DNA of 15,486 bases from JBKBYG01 sp046313435 (GTDB lineage: Bacteria > Pseudomonadota > Alphaproteobacteria > Rickettsiales > Arcanibacteraceae): positions 1 to 15,486 of the forward strand of contig JBKBYG010000037.1 in the NCBI GenBank assembly GCA_046313435.1, written 5' to 3'. Below, piece by piece: positions 13,577 to 15,486 of the stretch. The first letter of the stretch is position 1; each line of letters opens with the position of its first letter. The notes under the pieces are model-generated. The model was given only the letters and a program-made list of their open reading frames with translations. It ran no database searches and was not told where the DNA came from. The translations under genes were made by a program, and so were the position numbers.

Positions 13577-14425
13577 ATGAAAGATACAACATATAACATA
13601 AATATTAAAGAAAAAACAATAAATGAATTATGGGATAATCGTAATAATATAGTAAAAACGCCTGAGATTGAAATTCTCATTAATGAAATAATTCATTTGC
13701 TTGAAATCGGTATCCTTAGAGTAACTGAGAAAAAAAATGGTTCTTGGTATGTTAATGAATGGGTTAAAAAAACTATATTGTTGTTCTTTAAATTTAAAGA
13801 CATGCATCTAATTTCTGGCGGTCCAAGTAAAAATTCAAATATAACTTATTGGTATGATAAAATTGAATCAAAATTTCAAGATTGGGGAATTGAGGAACAT
13901 AAGGAAGCTTCGTTTAGATCTGTTCCTGGATGTATAGTTCGCGAGTCTGCTTATATAGGAAAAAATGTAGTTTTAATGCCCTGTTTTGTTAATGTAGGTG
14001 CGTATATTGATGAAGGCACAATGGTTGATACTTGGTCAACTATTGGTAGCTGTGCCCAAATTGGCAAAAATTGCCATATATCAGGGGGTGTGGGTATTGG
14101 CGGCGTTCTTGAGCCCTTACAAGCAAATCCCGTGATAATTGAAGATAATTGTTTTATAGGAGCAAGAAGTGAAATTGCTGAAGGAGTTATTGTTAAAGAA
14201 GGCGCAGTAATTGCAATGGGGGTATATATTTCAGCTTCAACGAAAATTATTGACAGGGATACAGGTAATATTAGTTATGGTATTGTTCCTCCTTATTCTG
14301 TAATAGTGCCAGGCAATTATATTTCAAATAATTCTAATATTTCTACCTACGCAGCAATAATAATTAAAAAAGTTGATGAAAAAACTAGAAGTAAAACTTC
14401 TATTAATGAGCTTCTTCGATCATGA
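13577..14425 (+). CDS. dapD: 2,3,4,5-tetrahydropyridine-2,6-dicarboxylate N-succinyltransferase
   Basis: DapD transfers succinyl from succinyl-CoA to tetrahydrodipicolinate, a cytoplasmic step in the succinylase route to meso-diaminopimelate and lysine. The 282 residues are normal length. The N-terminal helical domain is followed, from about residue 115, by left-handed beta-helix hexapeptide repeats (AYIGKN, AQIGKN, CFIGAR, AEGVIV). Asp151 in MVDTW and Glu199 in GARSEIAEG match the E. coli active-site Asp141 and Glu189. GGVLEPLQANPVIIED is a family hallmark. The start at 13577 is preceded by AAGAGA. Its last codons overlap dapE in ATGA, so the two are translationally coupled. In an intracellular bacterium this implies that peptidoglycan precursor synthesis is kept. 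The call is firm. Confidence 0.96.
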   Translation: MKDTTYNINIKEKTINELWDNRNNIVKTPEIEILINEIIHLLEIGILRVTEKKNGSWYVNEWVKKTILLFFKFKDMHLISGGPSKNSNITYWYDKIESKFQDWGIEEHKEASFRSVPGCIVRESAYIGKNVVLMPCFVNVGAYIDEGTMVDTWSTIGSCAQIGKNCHISGGVGIGGVLEPLQANPVIIEDNCFIGARSEIAEGVIVKEGAVIAMGVYISASTKIIDRDTGNISYGIVPPYSVIVPGNYISNNSNISTYAAIIIKKVDEKTRSKTSINELLRS

Positions 14426-15486
14426 AAATTGATCCAATTAAATTAGCGCAAGAATTGATTAAATTTAATTCTGTTACTCCTGCAAATGAAGATATTGTAA
14501 ATTATATAATAAGTATTCTAGAACCTTTAGGATTTGTTTGTAAAAAATATATTTTTAATAATGTTGCCAACCTTTATGCAAGATATGGTACAAAAGATCC
14601 AAATTTTTGTTTTGCTGGCCATACTGATGTAGTACCTACTGGCGATCTTACTAAATGGTCTACTGATCCATTTGGTGGAATTATCCAAAATGATATCTTA
14701 TATGGGCGTGGAGCTGTTGATATGAAAGGAGCTATTGCAAGCTTTATTTCAGCTGCTGCAAAATTTATTGAAGAAAATGACGAATTTTCCAATTCAATAT
14801 CTTTGCTTCTCACAGGCGATGAAGAAGAAAGCTCAAAAGATGGAATGATACCATTACTTGAAGAATTAAAAAAAGAGCATGAGGAACTATCATTTTGTTT
14901 AGTTGGAGAACCTACTAATCCTAGTTTTATGGGTGAGATGATTAAAATTGGTAGAAGAGGGAGTATTAATTTTGAACTTACAGTTAATGGAACGCAGGGT
15001 CATGTTGCATATCCAGAATATGCTGATAATCCTATACCTAAACTTATGAAAATTCTTAACATAATTAGTGAGCATAAATTCGATGAAGGAAATGAATTTT
15101 TTGATAAATCTAATTTAGAAGTCACATCAATTGATGTAGGAAATACTGCAACAAATATTATTCCTAATTCTGTAAAAGCAAAATTCAATATCAGATTTAA
15201 TAACATTCATTCAGCAAGTAGCTTAACTGAGTTTATAAATATAACTACTTCTAAAATTAGCTCGAATCACCAACTTAAAATTATAAGTTCATCAGAAAGT
15301 TTTCTCTGTAAAAACAATGAGTTAATTGAAATAGTTGAGAATGCGGTTAAGAATGTTGTTAAATGTGATCCTATTCTCAGTACAAGTGGAGGCACTTCTG
15401 ATGCACGGTTCATTAAAGATTATTGTCCAGTTATAGAATTTGGTTTAATCAATAAAACTGCACATAAAGCTGATGAGAATATAAAT
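14422..15486 (+). CDS. dapE: Succinyl-diaminopimelate desuccinylase (3' end outside window)
   Basis: DapE removes succinate from N-succinyl-LL-diaminopimelate, giving LL-DAP, using two zinc ions. The frame is open from ATG 14422 to the window edge, 355 codons; full-length relatives have about 375-380, so roughly the last 20-25 are missing. Metal ligands fall where E. coli has them: His67 (FAGHTDVVP), Asp100 (GRGAVDMKG), Glu134-Glu135 (TGDEEE; 134 is the general base), Glu163 (VGEPT) and His348 (NKTAHKADE). The dimerisation domain covers about residues 175-290 (GRRGSINFELTVNG, TQGHVAYP). The start codon lies within the dapD stop (ATGA), indicating coupling and a dapDE operon. The call is firm. 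Confidence 0.96.
   Translation, partial: MKIDPIKLAQELIKFNSVTPANEDIVNYIISILEPLGFVCKKYIFNNVANLYARYGTKDPNFCFAGHTDVVPTGDLTKWSTDPFGGIIQNDILYGRGAVDMKGAIASFISAAAKFIEENDEFSNSISLLLTGDEEESSKDGMIPLLEELKKEHEELSFCLVGEPTNPSFMGEMIKIGRRGSINFELTVNGTQGHVAYPEYADNPIPKLMKILNIISEHKFDEGNEFFDKSNLEVTSIDVGNTATNIIPNSVKAKFNIRFNNIHSASSLTEFINITTSKISSNHQLKIISSSESFLCKNNELIEIVENAVKNVVKCDPILSTSGGTSDARFIKDYCPVIEFGLINKTAHKADENIN

Noticed and set aside
14574..14813. Minus-strand 79-codon frame
   Set aside because: It is antisense to dapE, over the metal-binding residues. It is a shadow.
15000..15206. Minus-strand 68-codon frame
   Set aside because: It is antisense to the dapE dimerisation domain. It is a shadow.
1..15486. CRISPR arrays, insertion sequences, integrases, prophage genes, rRNA
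   Set aside because: I looked on both strands and saw no regularly spaced repeats, transposase or integrase motifs, phage genes or rRNA.

Overview
The window comes from a very AT-rich alphaproteobacterium that most likely lives inside eukaryotic cells, in the Rickettsiales or a neighbouring order. I infer this from five things: the strong A/T codon bias and Asn/Lys/Ile-rich proteins; an alphaproteobacterial-style ABC-F protein; a CarD regulator next to an MJ0042 zinc-ribbon membrane protein; a dapD-dapE pair for meso-diaminopimelate; and a 3-hydroxyacyl-CoA dehydrogenase with the NAD-binding half first, as I recall from rickettsial genomes. A large Midichloriaceae-like genome with many effector-type proteins would fit, but the genus cannot be fixed by eye.

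Layout. 1-699 (+) is the C-terminal part of an ABC-F ATPase. 700-989 is intergenic and holds a GC-rich, imperfectly palindromic segment, then a promoter-like site. 990-8769 is an accessory block of genes I mostly do not recognise: a 154-aa charged protein (+); a decayed 2OG-Fe(II) oxygenase (-) behind a 661-aa two-TM receptor with a degenerate histidine-kinase-like end (-); a 387-aa protein with a serine-hydrolase-like elbow (-) preceded by a 65-aa ORF (-); and, divergent from these, a 998-aa helical protein (+) ending in a nuclear-localisation-like tail. 8770-15486 is mostly housekeeping: a bifunctional beta-oxidation enzyme (-), a TPR protein (+), tRNA-Leu(CAA) (-), CarD (-), an MJ0042 zinc-ribbon protein (-), dapD (+) and most of dapE (+).

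How the parts work together. dapD and dapE overlap by four bases and catalyse linked steps of lysine/meso-DAP synthesis for peptidoglycan. The beta-oxidation enzyme carries all expected catalytic residues for both half-reactions. CarD is a global RNA-polymerase-binding regulator. The most interesting part is 990-8769: a sensor-like protein without kinase motifs, a dead oxygenase gene beside it, a putative hydrolase, and a large candidate host-nucleus-targeted effector that shares a divergent promoter region with the putative hydrolase operon.
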